DNA of 63,068 bases from NCBI GenBank assembly GCA_015501055.1, contig JADNYV010000208.1, positions 1 through 63,068 on the forward strand, in the 5' to 3' direction. The position numbers were made by a program, and so were the translations under genes. How positions within the stretch are numbered: the first letter of the stretch is position 1; the number at the start of each line of letters is the position of its first letter. This document shows positions 24,410 to 36,861 of the stretch, piece by piece. This DNA is from Mucidula mucida. Taxonomy: Eukaryota; Basidiomycota; Agaricomycetes; Agaricales; Physalacriaceae. A model generated the notes under the pieces. That model worked only from the letters and a program-made list of their open reading frames with translations. It did no database searches and had not been told where the DNA came from.

Positions 24410-26180
24410 GTCGTAGGCGCGCTCGCCTTTGTTCGCGTCGTGACTGCAATTACCAAGTTCGGATGTCAAGTTGATCGAACAATGTTAGGAGCCACATGAT
24501 GCTTTAACTCCATTTGGACTACGCTAACAATGACAGTCCACAGTTGGTCCACAGTCTACTAACTGCGCCCGATATGTATCCCCATTATCACAATGGGCCT
24601 ATCAGGTGGCAAGCGACTCTGACTTGTTTGCCTCGCCGCCAAATTGTGTCGCCTAGCACGGCCTCTCCATCCACTGTCGAGCACACGCCACGTTCTGTTT
24701 GTACATCTGCGCCCATAACCCTGTACACTGTCACTGTCTCTCGCGCCTCTGTTTCCACACATTCAGGTCTTCCACAAACTACTGTGCGACGGTTCATGTC
24801 TTCAAGAAATTTGAACGTGAGCTTCAACTTCCATACTACTTATCTGTCTAATCGTGACGTTAAACACTCGTACTTCGCATCAGCCATTGTTCGCCCGATT
24901 TTGCCTGCTATCCCATTGCTTGCCTGATTTTGACATGTTGTCCCAAGTTGGCAGAGCGCCTCTGGGTTGGGACTCGCCCGTCACCCGTGCCACCGGCGTC
25001 GGTGTCCCCTTCATTCATGGACGAAAGAAATCAAAGTTAGCGCAGTGCACTTGGTGTCCGCTGCGGGGATTGAGAACGTTAGATAAATCGCGATAACTCT
25101 TCAGTCCCCCCCCCTCTATGAACTTGGCAGACTTTTTGCGTACCCGAAGATGCAGCCATTGTCAACGGTCGCCCAGGGGATCCGCGCCATTTTCATGATC
25201 AGCGCTGCTTTGTACTATCAATACATTCTCTCAGATTGCCTGCACGATATTCCTGGATCCCCGATAAAATTGACCACCAGAGAGCCAGAGCATCACCCAC
25301 AGAAGGCGCTCTCTCTCCCTATCTGCCAGCCGCCTCATAATCTCCTCCTCGAATAAAGCCAAATTGGCCTTCCTACTTTTATCCGTGCGTATCAAGGCTT
25401 TGGTGCGCTCCGACGTCATATCCCGTGTCCCCTTGCCATGTTTATCGGTCATAGCATTTCCCTTGTCACTTCTCGGCGTACTCCCACGACACGGCTAGTT
25501 CGAAGATAAGCCTCATCGATTCCCGCCCCTCTCTGAATGTCAGAACGAGAAGGGTGATCTTTGACCGCGTCCTGGGTCAGACCTTCTCCCCGTTCGCACT
25601 TAAACACCAGGAGCTCGTTTGCGCAACCCATGATACGATACTTCGATGCATGGCTGAGGATATCTCAGCGAGTTCATAGCGGGGACCGGTGTCCTTTCTA
25701 AAAACTCGACATTGCCATACTTCTACACTCAGACTTGGTAGCAGATGAAGTAACACAAACCCTTCCCGAATGTTCAACGAATACGAACATTAAAGGTATG
25801 ACGAGCCGAATCCACCATCACTTCCGACACATTGTAAAACAATCGATATTCATCAACTCCCCAATGCCTATATATCCACAGAAAAAACACAACTCGCCAA
25901 GGAGAATATTAAGTAATGAAGGAAACAGTCGTCAAATTTTCGTAATATGTGTGCGTGCGGATAGCGGATGGGAAAGCAGGCAAGAGAGCTCGGGTGGGAA
26001 AAAGGAGGAAGAGACTAATGGTACGGTAAGGGTAAAATGTGTAGATCCAAGTGGGTAGCAGTATGTGAAAAAAATATCATTTGGAAATCCCATGAAAGCA
26101 GGAATGAGGGTGAGTGTTGGGATGCTAGAGAGTATGAGGAAAATGTATAGGAGCGGAAAATGGCACGGCTTGTTTTTGGC
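24410..26180. other. Spacer between FunK1 C and Rrm4-like gene
   Basis: Bases 24410-24690 are the duplicated FunK1 5' flank, including GGTCCACAGTCTACTAACTG. From about 24697 the sequence is unique. It has only short overlapping frames on both strands and an A/G-rich stretch near 25940-26160, the 3' side of the Rrm4-like gene. No supported gene. Confidence 0.5.
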
Positions 26181-28982
26181 TTATTTGGGCACGACCAACG
26201 CCTGCGCCTTGTCCTTGAGCACAGCAGGGTAGCTGTTCATCAGATGTGCCAGCGCACGGAGATCTTCTTGGTCGAGCAGCGCGACAGTGATCTTGGGCTG
26301 GAAACGAAAGTCAGAAACTGCAAACGGATTAACGACAGTGGGTGACGCACAGCTCCTTTGATCCCAAACGACTTGACCACTTTGAATCTGATGTAGAGAG
26401 TCAATATCACCATCTCAACTAAACGACGAACACCTACAGTTTCTCGCCAAGTTGTTGCTTTTGAACGGATGAAGGCTTATCAAGAAGTCCGTCAATGAAC
26501 TCGTCCGTCGCCTGCTGTACTAGAGGGTCAGCCTTGGAGACCGGGATACTCGCTGTGGGACTCGACACAATCCGAATGATCTCAGCTGCAGGAAGCTTGG
26601 CGAGCCCAGCGATGGTATGAGTCGGGCCAGCGGGAGTACTGGGCATAGGTGACGACGTCGCCGACGGCCCCCTCGACGAAAGATCAGGCGTCACAGGCGA
26701 GTCCTGAACCTTCGCTGCAGTCCTCTTCGACTGCGGCGTAACAGGCAATTTTTGCGTCACATTCGCGGCGTCTTCGTCCTCTTCGCTCTCCAGCACCAAC
26801 TTTGCATCATCAAGCTTGGCACGAAGAACCTCCACGTTGAATAGGCACATGGCGCGCTCGCGCTTGGGTAGACTCATCAACAGATCGGTGAGCTCGGATT
26901 GCCGGGTAGTCTCCAATTTCTTGACGGCGGCAATCATCCGGTCTCTTTCGGACGTAGGCGGAACAGAGCCAGAGGGTGATGACGTCCTAGGTGGCGTTGA
27001 TATCGAGCCATTACCAGAGATGGGAGTGGAGGGATATTCGGGTGCGCTGGCGGTGGCGGCGAGATTATTAGGATCCGAACTTGAATCGCGCGACCCAGGA
27101 TCGGATGGCGATCGCGACTTGGGAGGAGATGCAATATTCAGAGAGACCTTCAAGGTCTCGACCTTGTCAGCCAACTTGACAGGGTCTTCAATGCATGCTA
27201 CCACATCACTCAGAGAAATGCCAACGAGGGCGTCTACGAGGGTATCAATGTTGGCGGGATCCACCGCTCCCATCGCCTTGACCCGGCGGCTGAGATCACC
27301 CGTCAATACCTCTTTGCGTACAACTGGGGTAAGGCTCGATAGGTCATCATAACGCATGGAGAAATTGAGGGTGCCGTTGAGAGCAGCCTAACTGAGATGA
27401 GACAGACTATGACATTCATGAACATGGAGCTCACGTTATAGTAGCTTCCACTACCACGGCGTCCGCGCTCTTTCTCGTGGGGAGATCCCAGAGTGACGGA
27501 GCGTTGTCGAGGGCTGCCCCAACCTCCCATGCTCTCTCCACCTTCACTGAGAGTAGGACTGGTCGCGCCGCTAGAGCTCCTCGGATGTCCGTTGTGTCCG
27601 CTAAATCGTTGAGCCAACTTCTCCTGGCGGAGTTGCCTGGGTTCATGTAATCTGACTATGATCTGTTTAGACCCCAACTGTACGCCATTCATCGCATGCA
27701 GGGCGGCAGCAGCTGTATTCGCTATCATGAGCAGACGGAAAAATGGCGTTGAAGAGAGTGAAATGACCTTGATCTGGGGCTTGATAAGAAACGAAACCAA
27801 AGCCGCGACTTTCACCATTCTCGTTCCGCATTACACGAGCACTGTATCGGCTGAGATATTGCGGGGCGAAGGGTTTAGAAAGACATACCTGACGATTTGT
27901 CCATACTAATGAACGATTAGATCGGTTCGCGTGGATAAAAGCGCGGAACTCACGTGTCGGAAATGGGAAAACAAGATATTTGAATCAATGTCGGAATCAA
28001 GGTTCTAAGGAGAGTTAGAATATAGTGTAGAGAGCGGATAGTCGCGTACTTTGCAGAATAGATTACAAGGATCAATGAGACCGCTGTGGCTAGTCGATCC
28101 TGGACCGCTAAGAGGAGCTAGCTGCACCTGCTGACCAGGACCGTGGACGAAGGGGACAGGGGCAGGAGGGCTCCGCGGACTGTACGATTGACGCTGTGGG
28201 GGTGTCGGTGGTGAATATTGCTGTCAAGTTGATGAGTGCCGTTCTTGCAAAAAGTAGACAAAGACCGACTTGATTCGTATATTGGAATACGTTTCCCGAG
28301 GGCACAAAAGCGGGTGCAGTGACATTGAATTCTGCGCCACTGGTCCGTCTCTGCTGGTATACTTGGACAGCAATGTTCTGGCCGTCTACTTCAGCACAGT
28401 GCATGGCCTCTTCTGCCATTCTGGCATCGTCCTCGTTCCAGAACTCGACCATGCCAGTGTCTGGACCGAATTGGGTGTGCGCGCGGACCGAGGCGAGTGC
28501 GCCAAACGGCCGAAAGAGGTCGTAGAGCTGGGAATCCGTGAAACCAGGCGGCATATGCTTAACTAAGCGCGGCAGTGCCGACGGCGGGGGCAGAGGAGTC
28601 GGGAAATCGGTGGTGGCCGGGTACGGGGAAAGGGCAAGGGGTACTGAAGTCTGCAGACCGGGGATTGGACGTGATTGGAGGGTGGCGAGGGCTTTCTCGG
28701 CTGGATTAGGACGATATGAGCATCTTTCTGTGCATTCCGAGGCAGGAAATCGCGCGCACCTTTGTCCAAAAACTTGAACTCGATGGTTCCTGCAAGGACA
28801 CTGGCACCGCTGTCGCGGACGATCTTGGGCCTAAATGGACCGCATGTCACAAAGGCCTGCGCGAGGTTCTCATCGGTGACATAGGCGGGCAGATTCGAAA
28901 TGTAAAGCAGCGGTTCGTGTAGGTATGGATGGTGGGCAGCCCCGCCGTCCTGCTGCTGCGTGTATTGGGGATCCATGGCCAT
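26181..28982 (-). CDS. rrm4: Rrm4-like RNA-binding protein, 3 RRMs plus MLLE
   Basis: Multi-exon gene whose spliced product has three RNA recognition motifs then C-terminal MLLE-type domains, the architecture of Rrm4, which in Ustilago carries mRNAs on moving endosomes. RRM1: PLLYISNLPAYVTDENLAQA; RRM2: MPPGFTDSQLYDLFRPFGAL; a Pro/Gln-rich linker; RRM3: NLFCKNLDSDIDSNILFSHF with RGFGFVSY as RNP1. A Ser/Gly-rich region follows, then a first MLLE-like stretch (LSSLTPVVRKEVLTGDLSRR), a low-complexity linker, and a final MLLE reading QKQQLGEKL/FKVVKSFGIKGA/PKITVALLDQEDLRALAHLM across two short introns, ending QALVVPK. The start is the first Met of MAMDPQYTQQQD. It could instead be a general poly(A)-binding-like protein, but RRM number and tail favour Rrm4. 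The name rests on architecture only. Confidence 0.7.
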
Positions 28983-29151
28983 TTATGTGGCGGAAAAGAG
29001 GGTAAATGCAGTGGACTTGGATGCACAATCAGCACAGGTCTGACTGCAGCAACGTCGTCGACGGCGACAAGACGAGGAATCAATCAGTGAGTGGTGTTCC
29101 ACGAAAAAAGCCTGCTTAGGTAACCCCTTGCCATTCACAGCCGTGCTCAAG

Positions 29152-29687
29152 TCAAAGATGTCTTTTATATTCATAGTGGTCGTATATCGTGCCAAATAAT
29201 TCTAATTCCTCTTGTACAACATACAGTTTCCTTCCGAAAGGCCAGATTGCGCACTGAAGGAGAGTCAGATTTACTTCCTCAAGGTGATAGAAAGGCACTC
29301 ACGCAGAATGACAGTAAATAATCCATAGGTTAAGATAGTAGCTTGTCCAGCCATTCACTGCGTGCAAAATGAGAACGGGATCAATGAACAGAAGCAACCC
29401 AGACATACAGGATGGGGACCGAAGCGGCGTGCCCTGTGGCGGCGCACTGTTTTGTGTTCGCGCGTTTGAGACGAAAACAAGACGTCTCTAAGCCATCTAA
29501 CAAGCAGTCAGCATCGTGTATCACGCCGCACATGTTGCCAGACATACTCAAACTTGGCCCCATACGCTGCCTCATTGTGTGTGGTAGCGGCAGTGGAGGA
29601 AACTGCTTCAGCAGATGTCACTGGCGCAGCAGACGCTCCAAGAACCAGAATGAGAGCGAGGACAACAACACACAAGCGGTAGAACAT
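29152..29687 (-). CDS. Small hypothetical membrane or secreted protein
   Basis: A Met at 29687 opens a strong hydrophobic signal sequence (MFYRLCVVVLALILVLGASA, cut likely after APV). Later segments fit as short exons: NGWTSYYLNLWIIYCHSA before GTGAGTGCC, then CAIWPFGRKLYVVQEELELF running to a stop at 29152. The middle exon joins are not resolved, so length is uncertain (roughly 120 aa). No family recognised. A TATA-like TATAAAGG lies upstream near 29745. Confidence 0.4.
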
Positions 29688-30689
29688 CTTGTTGGCTGAG
29701 TCGGAGGAGGAGATCGCTGTCGTCAAACCTATCAGCCTCGATCCTTATAAAGGTCCCTCTGCTCCCGACGAGTGCGTCCGTTCCAGAATAGGCTTTCTTG
29801 GTCAGTGGCCGAATGAACCCGCATAACATGGAGTTGGCGGCTGGAAGGCCAACTAGAATCGTGTAGCCCATGAGGCTATTGAACGGTTCTCTGATTAATC
29901 GCTGGGCTTTTGGTGCTCGGCCTTCAAAAATTGTACCCAGAACAGTGGCGCGTCGTTGTGAGGTGACATGATTCATTGGAGTTGAATGTCAGATTCAGAA
30001 AGCAGTCCTATCCGGGGTAAACAGTGCGATCACTACCGTTTCTAGGATTCCATCTCCGAGGCAGACACGTCTTCTCTCCTTGACATCCGTCCCGAAGCTT
30101 CAGGTATGTGTTGATTTTCCTATAGCTACGGCGACTTGAGGCAGATTTCCCGATTCTGTACCGGAGTCTCCTCGCGTCTGGTTGCTACTCTGCTAAAAAC
30201 TCGGTGTGAGGCTACACGACGGCTTGAACTTCATCGATGTACTGCATTCGTATGTTACTCATCTCGCCTGCTTGAAGCTGCGGATTCCATATCGACGCAG
30301 GCTCTTCCATCCGGACCTTCTCCGCCTCTCAAATTGCCTGCTTACCACAGCACGCAGAAAGTCTGCCAATCCTACCGCCGCGCACGGCAAAGCGTTATTC
30401 TCACCCGCCGTTCGCGCAATACTGCTACCACAAAGCACGGCATGTTTCCAGCACTTCGAGTCGCCTACTCAGATTATAGTAGGTTGCCGGGCTGCCTTCT
30501 CGAATCTTCGTGAAATCGCGGTGCCTTCCTTCTCAGTCTGGGCTTGCTGTCTCACCACGTTGCCGGCGGGTAAGATGCTTCCGGTATGGATAGGCGTTCG
30601 TTGGTGGCACTTCTGGAAGTCCTTGTCTGGCCCCGAACCCCAAAGGTCTTGCCCGTTTGGGAACGACGTTGAGTGTGGCGCTCCGTGGC

Positions 30690-31240
30690 GTTCACTACGT
30701 GTTTAATATCCCCATGTCGTGGAACCTCTGACGCAGCTCACACCTTTGACGCCTGTAATCGTTGAACGTTAATAGATCCATACCTTATTGAAGGGCAGAG
30801 GTCAAAGAGCTACCCTCTGAGGCTGATGGATAGTCGCCATGCCCAAAATGCTTTCCCGTGTAGCGATTCGTGGCGTTCACTATATCCTCACATTGCGGAA
30901 CCGCTCGCACCTTTGACGCGTTCGGCTGCAGTAATCGCAACGCTGATTGATCCATTCAATGAAGGTCACAGGTCAAAAGAATATCTGTCTGAGTCTGTAT
31001 GAATCTGAGAGCTACTTGACATAGCAACAAGACTATTAGTATCATGGTTCACCAGGGTAAAAATCACGTCACGTGGATTACTTATCACCGCCAGATCCGA
31101 ACTATAGAGTGGCGCAGGACCTTTCCGATATGGCTAGACTTTCTAGCACAGTGGCCCCGGACTCCATGGCATACATAACCCTCCAGAAATCACTCCTTCA
31201 CCAACGCGTTTGACTCCATTGTTCAAAGTGGCTCACAGCA
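30690..31240. repeat. Direct repeat unit, copies 1a and 1b
   Basis: Contains TGGCGTTCACTA, a GCAGTAATCG..AACGCT..TTGATCCAT block, GAGTGGCGCAGGACCTTTCC and CACAGTGGCCCCGGACTCCA, then a C/T-rich end. The start block occurs twice here (about 30690 and 30880). The same order recurs at 31556-31975. The last 100 bases are almost identical between units while the first part has diverged. Confidence 0.65.
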
Positions 31241-31555
31241 GGTTCACTTTGGTACTACGTGTCTCGAATGACCCACCTGTGCGCTACGCCACATATCTCA
31301 CTACATTTTCTTCCGTTCTGTTTGTACTCATGCCTCACAAGCAATGAAATTCTTCTCCTCGTATATTCTCCTCGTCACGGTCTCCTCGTTGTCGCGCTAG
31401 GTATGCTGATCGACTCTCTTCTCTCCTTATTGTCGTGTGAAGCATCACAGAATTTGGTCGCCCTTCATAACAGTGGTACAAATTCCTTTGTACTCGGTTC
31501 AAGCTAGCTCGCGGGATCAAAACGTTGGAAGTCTAGCACTGGCCCGTTCAGTAAC

Positions 31556-31975
31556 TGTGGCGTTCATTACGAGTTTGATATCCCCATGTCTCACGCATTC
31601 GGTTGCAGTAATCGTCGAACGCTAATTGATCCCTTCGATCACGTTCAAATCCTCACTGAAGGCCAAAGGTCAGAGAACATCTGTCTGAGTTCGTTTGAAC
31701 CTGGGAGCCACCCGACATAGCAACAACTCTATGGCGCACCACAAATGGTGGAGTAGGGTGAAATCACGTCAAGTGGACTATCACCGCCAGATTTGCACCA
31801 CATCTGAACTAATATCTTCTACAGAGTGGCGCAGGACCTTTCCGATATGGCTAGACTTCAACTAGCACAGTGGCCCCGGACTCCATGGCATACATAACCC
31901 TCCACAAATCACTCCTTCACTAACACATGTAAGTCCACGGTTCAAAGTGGCTCTCAGCTATGCCTCATTAGTTCG
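31556..31975. repeat. Direct repeat unit, copy 2
   Basis: Second unit of the repeat at 30690-31240, in the same orientation: GTGGCGTTCATTACG, GCAGTAATCGTCGAACGCTA, then GAGTGGCGCAGGACCTTTCC and CACAGTGGCCCCGGACTCCA. No coding capacity or transposase. It could be a duplicated promoter, a non-autonomous element or RNA gene. Confidence 0.65.
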
Positions 31976-32037
31976 AAGATAAGAGTACCGGTATATACGA
32001 GAATAAAAGCATGAAGAAAAACTCAATATAACACTCT

Positions 32038-33326
32038 CTATGGCAAGGTGTCATCGAACCCCAAACCTTCGGTTCCGTAATTCTTCAACGGATCCTTCCT
32101 CAGCGCCTCAGCCTCGGCATACGAAGCGACATCCACGCCTTTGACTTTCATCACCGAATCGGGAGCATGAGCAACAGGTGAGGTAACCGAGACACTCTAT
32201 TAAACATCAGTCAAGTAATGTAGTTAGTCAAGTGGTGGTTCACGAACCTCATCTCGGAAAGGCGTAAACTTGGGCGTCGCTGGGACCGTGGGTTCTTCGT
32301 CTGCGAATGGCACAATACGTGACGCGGAGGGTTGTGGGGGGTCCATGAAAGGCACGATGCGTGAAGCGGATGTAGATGATGAAGACGCTGTCCGCTTCGA
32401 CTGCTTGAGAGTCGAGCCCGCCATCTTCTTCGTCTGAGGAACGTTCTCCTTGATGCGGGTCTTACGTGTGCCGAGGTCTGGCCAAGCATTACGTTCCATG
32501 GCCGACTCTGCACCTGATGGGTCGACAAAGACCTGCACCGGTGCATTGGATCTCGGAGTGGCGGTAGCCGGCGCGAGAGGAACAGCGGCTGATCTGTTGA
32601 CGGTGGTGGCGAGAGTGGCTGGTCTTCGGCTCGTGGATGGGGACGCAGATTCGGGAAGAGTAACAGGAGTCGCACACATCATGCGCTTCTCGAAGTCTGC
32701 GTGGCGTGCTTTGAGGTGGTCTAGAGGGTCTGCACGTCTGGCGATACCCAATTTGTACACTTTATCTGCTTCTTGACGGCTATCACTACATGAGCGAGAG
32801 AAAAGGGAGTAAGCAATACTACGCACCGGCCATCGCGTTCCAAGACCGCGGAGTACTCTTCGTAAAGAAGGGAAAGATCTGTTCCGATATCGTTTGCAAT
32901 CAAGAAACGGTAGATGACGGTCGGCTTCTCAACGTAGCTGGCATACAAGAGCCATAGTTTGAGATACTTGGGTTCAGCCCTCCATTTCCTATCCCGATGA
33001 TCCTTGAGTACCCGCGTCGCCTCCTCAAGGAGCTCAAGAAGCCCAGACTCGGCGCTGTGTCCCTGCGGGTAATTCTCTATCGTCCAATTGACCAGGCAGC
33101 AGTACGCCTCTAACGGGTCTTCGTCTTCATCTTCCATGGCGAGGTCGACATTAATTCTGAGCCGGTTCCGTGTGGAAGCCAGCTTCGACTCGCGATGTGC
33201 ATGCGGCGTCGCCAATATGGAGGACAAAGCGGTGACTCGACGGCCAGTAGCAAGCGGCTGGACATTCTCTTTTGCGGCCTCGAGCAGGTCGGCGTCAACG
33301 ATGGGAGAGCTACATTCTTCGGACAT
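32038..33326 (-). CDS. mad3: Mad3/BubR1-like spindle checkpoint protein
   Basis: Three exons: 33326-32827, 32785-32248, 32196-32038, 398 aa. Mad3 is part of the mitotic checkpoint complex that blocks APC/C-Cdc20 until kinetochores attach. The first KEN box (EAAKENVQP) lies near residue 18. The Mad3/Bub1 homology region follows: DPLEAYCCLVNWTIENYPQG, LKLWLLYASYVEKP and SLLYEEYSAVLERDGR. A second KEN box (TRIKENVPQ) is in the C-terminal half. Two KEN boxes, the TPR-like region and no kinase domain fit Mad3 rather than Bub1. The C-terminus repeats SASRIVPF twice. The start Met at 33326 is chosen because the protein then begins just before the KEN box. Confidence 0.88.
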
Positions 33327-33754
33327 TGTGTGGTGATGATGGTGGTGTGAAAGAAATTGTAATTTCATATTTCTCGGCATCCAACATACGCGCGCGTGAC
33401 CGTGAAGATAATGTTTACATAAGCGAGACCAGGATGCGCGGTGGAATCGGCTCACTGGAGAAATACCCTTAGGTCCATTTATCAAACCCAATGCGAAGTT
33501 GATAGACGTGGCAACGATGTCATTTACAGGTCCGAGGTCCCTTCGACGAAGGTCCTCCTGATGCTACACCCAGTACCTAATGTACGGGGGTTGTTCCATA
33601 AAATAGACGTGCGGTTATACATAAAAAATGATCTGAGAGTTCGTGACAGAAATGGAGAAGAGTCTTGAGAATTCGTCGAACGTCGTGCCAACAACCTAGC
33701 GTCGTCAACCGTAGACGCCGATATAATTACCTATGTCTACGCGCCCATCACCTT

Positions 33755-36510
33755 CTACGCGCGACGCGTCATCCCTTGTTCCATCGCGCTGGGGACGGAG
33801 ACCTCTCCACTTGCATTTCTTATGCTCACCAATACCTCCCAGCAAAACTTGAGCTTGGCAACCAGCTTGTGGTTCTGTTTCGCCAGTACCTCGTCCGTGG
33901 GTCCCCTCAATGCGGTTTCCATAATCTGGCTCAACGAGAACTTGGTCATCCTATACTCCTTGTCAATCTGTGTCACGAGCAATCCGTGCGAAGAGAGGAT
34001 GATCTTGGAATGATCGTTGAAGTTGAACTGTACAATTTAGGTCAGTGCATGATACAGACAGCAAGCAGATGACTGACCTGTAAGACGTCGTGGCTCAGCT
34101 TGAAGACGATGACATTCTTCATGCGCAAATATTTCTGAACCCAGTCCATGCCCCGCGACCGCTCAACATCATCCCAGGTATAGTCATATTCCCCGAACAA
34201 GCGGTCCATGATATACCTCTCAAAGTGCTTCAGCAAGTATACTTTGCTCTTCAAGTTTTCGGGGTAGTCTTCGACCGAGTACGATTTGCGCACGTAGACA
34301 GTAGCCGGCAATCGGGTATCCTTGTTCACTTTCAGGTAGTCAAAGTGTCTATTCAATCAACATCAACCGAGGGAAGACGAGGTGTCAGATAAAAGCGTAC
34401 TGTTTGTCTGCACTCAAAATGATACTGGTGGTATCATTAAAATGGACGCCGACACAACCATTCGTCAGCGCATAGCCCATTCCGTACTTATTGCAGTAAT
34501 CGATCCAAGAGACGATGAAGACCTTTTCATCGACGAGGGGAAGGCTAGGATCTACACGCGGGTCCTGGAACAGTTTTCTGTGCTCCTTGGCAGAAAACGC
34601 CAGCGCTAGAACATATTCGGCAGCTTCGAAACCCACCAACTTCGCCTTCAACTGCTGTCCATCCCTCGGGGACACGCCAAGTTGTATAGGAACTGGCCGA
34701 GGTAAAGGCTTGGACACTGGTGCCGGTGCCGGCGCGGGCGCTGGTGCCTTGTGTTCCACGCTCCTCTTCACGACCTTCCTCGCAGGTGGCGGCAAGTTCT
34801 CGCGGTCGTCTTCAGTCTCTTCCCGCTCCGCCATCTGAGCGACGATGCGCGCCTTCATGGCCTCGAGCTCCTTCTGCTTGGCACGTTCCCGCTGATGCTG
34901 TTCCGTTTCTTCCTCTTGGATGCCCTGAAGACCTCGTTTCGTGTAACCTCTGCCAGGACCAAGCGGAGACGCCACGGGTGGTCGCGATGCTTGCAGCTTT
35001 CGCATTAAAGGAGACTCTTTGACGCCTCCACCTCCACCTCCGCCTGCAGTGCTCATGACCAAAGGCTTCCTGGCCGAATTGAGGAGGGCAGCAATGGGCG
35101 ACCCAGGTTGGACTGCTTTCTGGAACTCCTTCTCCTGTTGCGCAATGGTCGACGCGACATTCTTCGAGACTGCTCCAGAGGAGCTCGAAGCGGAAGAGGT
35201 AGACTTTGGTACGGCAATAGAGCTAATTTGGTCGTCGTCAAGCAGGGCAGCACGCTTGACGTTGCGATAATTGATTTGGCTCGAGGCGCGGTCGATCCGG
35301 TGGAAGTTGGGGATGCTGTCGTGAATTGTCTCAGGGAGATACGAAGGGAAGACGCCTGTACTGAGGAATGAATGAGCAACAATTTCGTGGATTGTTGGAC
35401 GTTGCGAGGGATCTGAGGCGAGGATGGCGGTCACCAATTCTTTGGCCTCGGTGGATATAGCACGCTCCTCGGGGAAGCCATAATCGTTTTCCTTGATTTT
35501 ACTGAAAGTCGTTCAGTCACCGAATAAAGTCGATAAATGGCACTTACTTGTAGATTCCCTTGACTTCCTTGGTCTGGAACGGTGGGCGGCCAATGATCAA
35601 AGTGTAGAGAATGACACCTGTAGACCATGTGTCGACCTCGTAACTATGACCGTTTGCAGTGTCAAACAAGACCTCGGGAGCGATGTAGTTTGGTGTCCCG
35701 CATATGGTCTTTTTGCGCTCGCCTTCGTTCTCTATGAGGGCTGCGAGACCAAAGTCGCCGACCTTGATGTTTTGGTTGCCGTCGAGAAATATGTTGCCGA
35801 GCTTGAGATCGCGATGGATGACCTGGTGGGTGTGCATATAATGGCAGGCGCCAAGGAGCTGCATCATGAAGAAGCGTGTCTCTGGCTCGGTGAAGCGTCT
35901 GCGGCGGCGAAGGAGATCCATGAGGGAGCCTCCGCGGCAGAGCTCGAGAGTCATGTACACATTGTCTTCGTCTTCGAAACATTCGAGAAAATCAACAATG
36001 TTGGGGTGTTCGAGCATCTTGTGTATCCTGATTTCGGCGTAAAGCTGGGCACTGTGAGCCATAGAAGAGGCAATGACTGGCTATAGACTCACCTTGGTTT
36101 TCGCCTTCTTCGTCTTGAGCGAGTCCTTGGTGACAACTTTGCAGGCTAAATGCTTCCCTCTTACATCCCTCACTTCGTAGACCCTTGCAAAGCCGCCCTA
36201 TAGCATACAATGAGCCAAGGAACCATATAGAGCGCATATATCGCACCTCGCCCAGAAACTGCGTGCGCTGAAACTGTTTGCCCTGCTGAACATCTTCGAT
36301 AATCTTGGGCGGCGACGGCGGTACGCTCTTGCTGTTCTGCCTGGTCAACGGCGGCGACGAAGGTGCCTTGTGCTGCTTCTCCGCTGGCTTGGGCGATACG
36401 GGCGCCTTTGGCATGGGCACATAGTTGTGGTTGACCGTGTTGAGAGGATACCGCTTGGACGGCCCCGCCATCGGGGCAGGTGGCATTCTGGTGTATGGGT
36501 AGGCAGACAT
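33755..36510 (-). CDS. plk1: Polo-like kinase (Plo1/Cdc5 type)
   Basis: Six exons: 36510-36247, 36197-36093, 36044-35548, 35501-34401, 34348-34078 and 34027-33755, giving 836 aa. Mitotic Ser/Thr kinase of centrosome/spindle pole, kinetochore and cytokinesis. A Pro-rich N-terminus precedes the glycine loop ([13 protein letters not shown]), ACKVV lysine, [11 protein letters not shown] catalytic loop, DFGLAAL, and the Polo-type activation loop [17 protein letters not shown] long low-complexity linker has an eight-Gly run, an alternating Ala-Pro stretch and a charged coiled-coil-like segment. The two polo boxes follow ([29 protein letters not shown] and [35 protein letters not shown]). All introns keep frame. 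It lies 430 bp upstream of Mad3, same strand. Confidence 0.93.
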
Positions 36511-36861
36511 AGAGGAAAATCTGTGGAATCTTGAGGAGGCCTAACGCCTGTCGACAGTGATGCTGGTGGTAAAGACGACAATCCGAACCTCTGCCTCACG
36601 AAAGCCACATGTACGTCATGTGACCCAGGTCTGTATCACGTGGGCGCGGATCCACGGTGGAAGCAAATAATTTAGGAAACCTCAACAACATAGTAGGAAA
36701 ACGACAAAATATAAATTGCGACTACAGCGGGTTTATCGCGCCGTACATTATACAAGCATGTCAAGCAGAAAACAACCGTTAAGCGTAAATACAATGGGCC
36801 AATAACCTAACAAAGACTTTATACGACGGGAGCGCGACATGAAACGACCACACCTTCCAAA

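Larger units (their letters stand above)
29727..32037. other. Gene-poor stretch with diverged direct repeats
   Basis: No confident gene. A 166-codon plus frame (30206-30706) and a minus frame (29608-29976) have no recognisable domain. A short signal-like plus frame starts at 31344 (MKFFSSYILLVTVSSLSR). The main structure is a repeat (separate entries). Confidence 0.5.

Noticed and set aside
29608..29976. 122-codon minus frame
   Set aside because: Overlaps the promoter and start of the small hydrophobic protein gene in another frame; no recognisable feature.
30206..30706. 166-codon plus frame
   Set aside because: Codon pattern and sequence give no domain, no plausible start context and no second copy; kept only as part of the gap note.
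31344..31400. Signal-peptide-like mini frame MKFFSSYILLVTVSSLSR
   Set aside because: Only 18 codons, and no supported following exon could be found.
34515..35022. Several plus frames within Polo kinase
   Set aside because: They mirror the low-complexity Ala/Pro and Gly linker of the kinase on the other strand.
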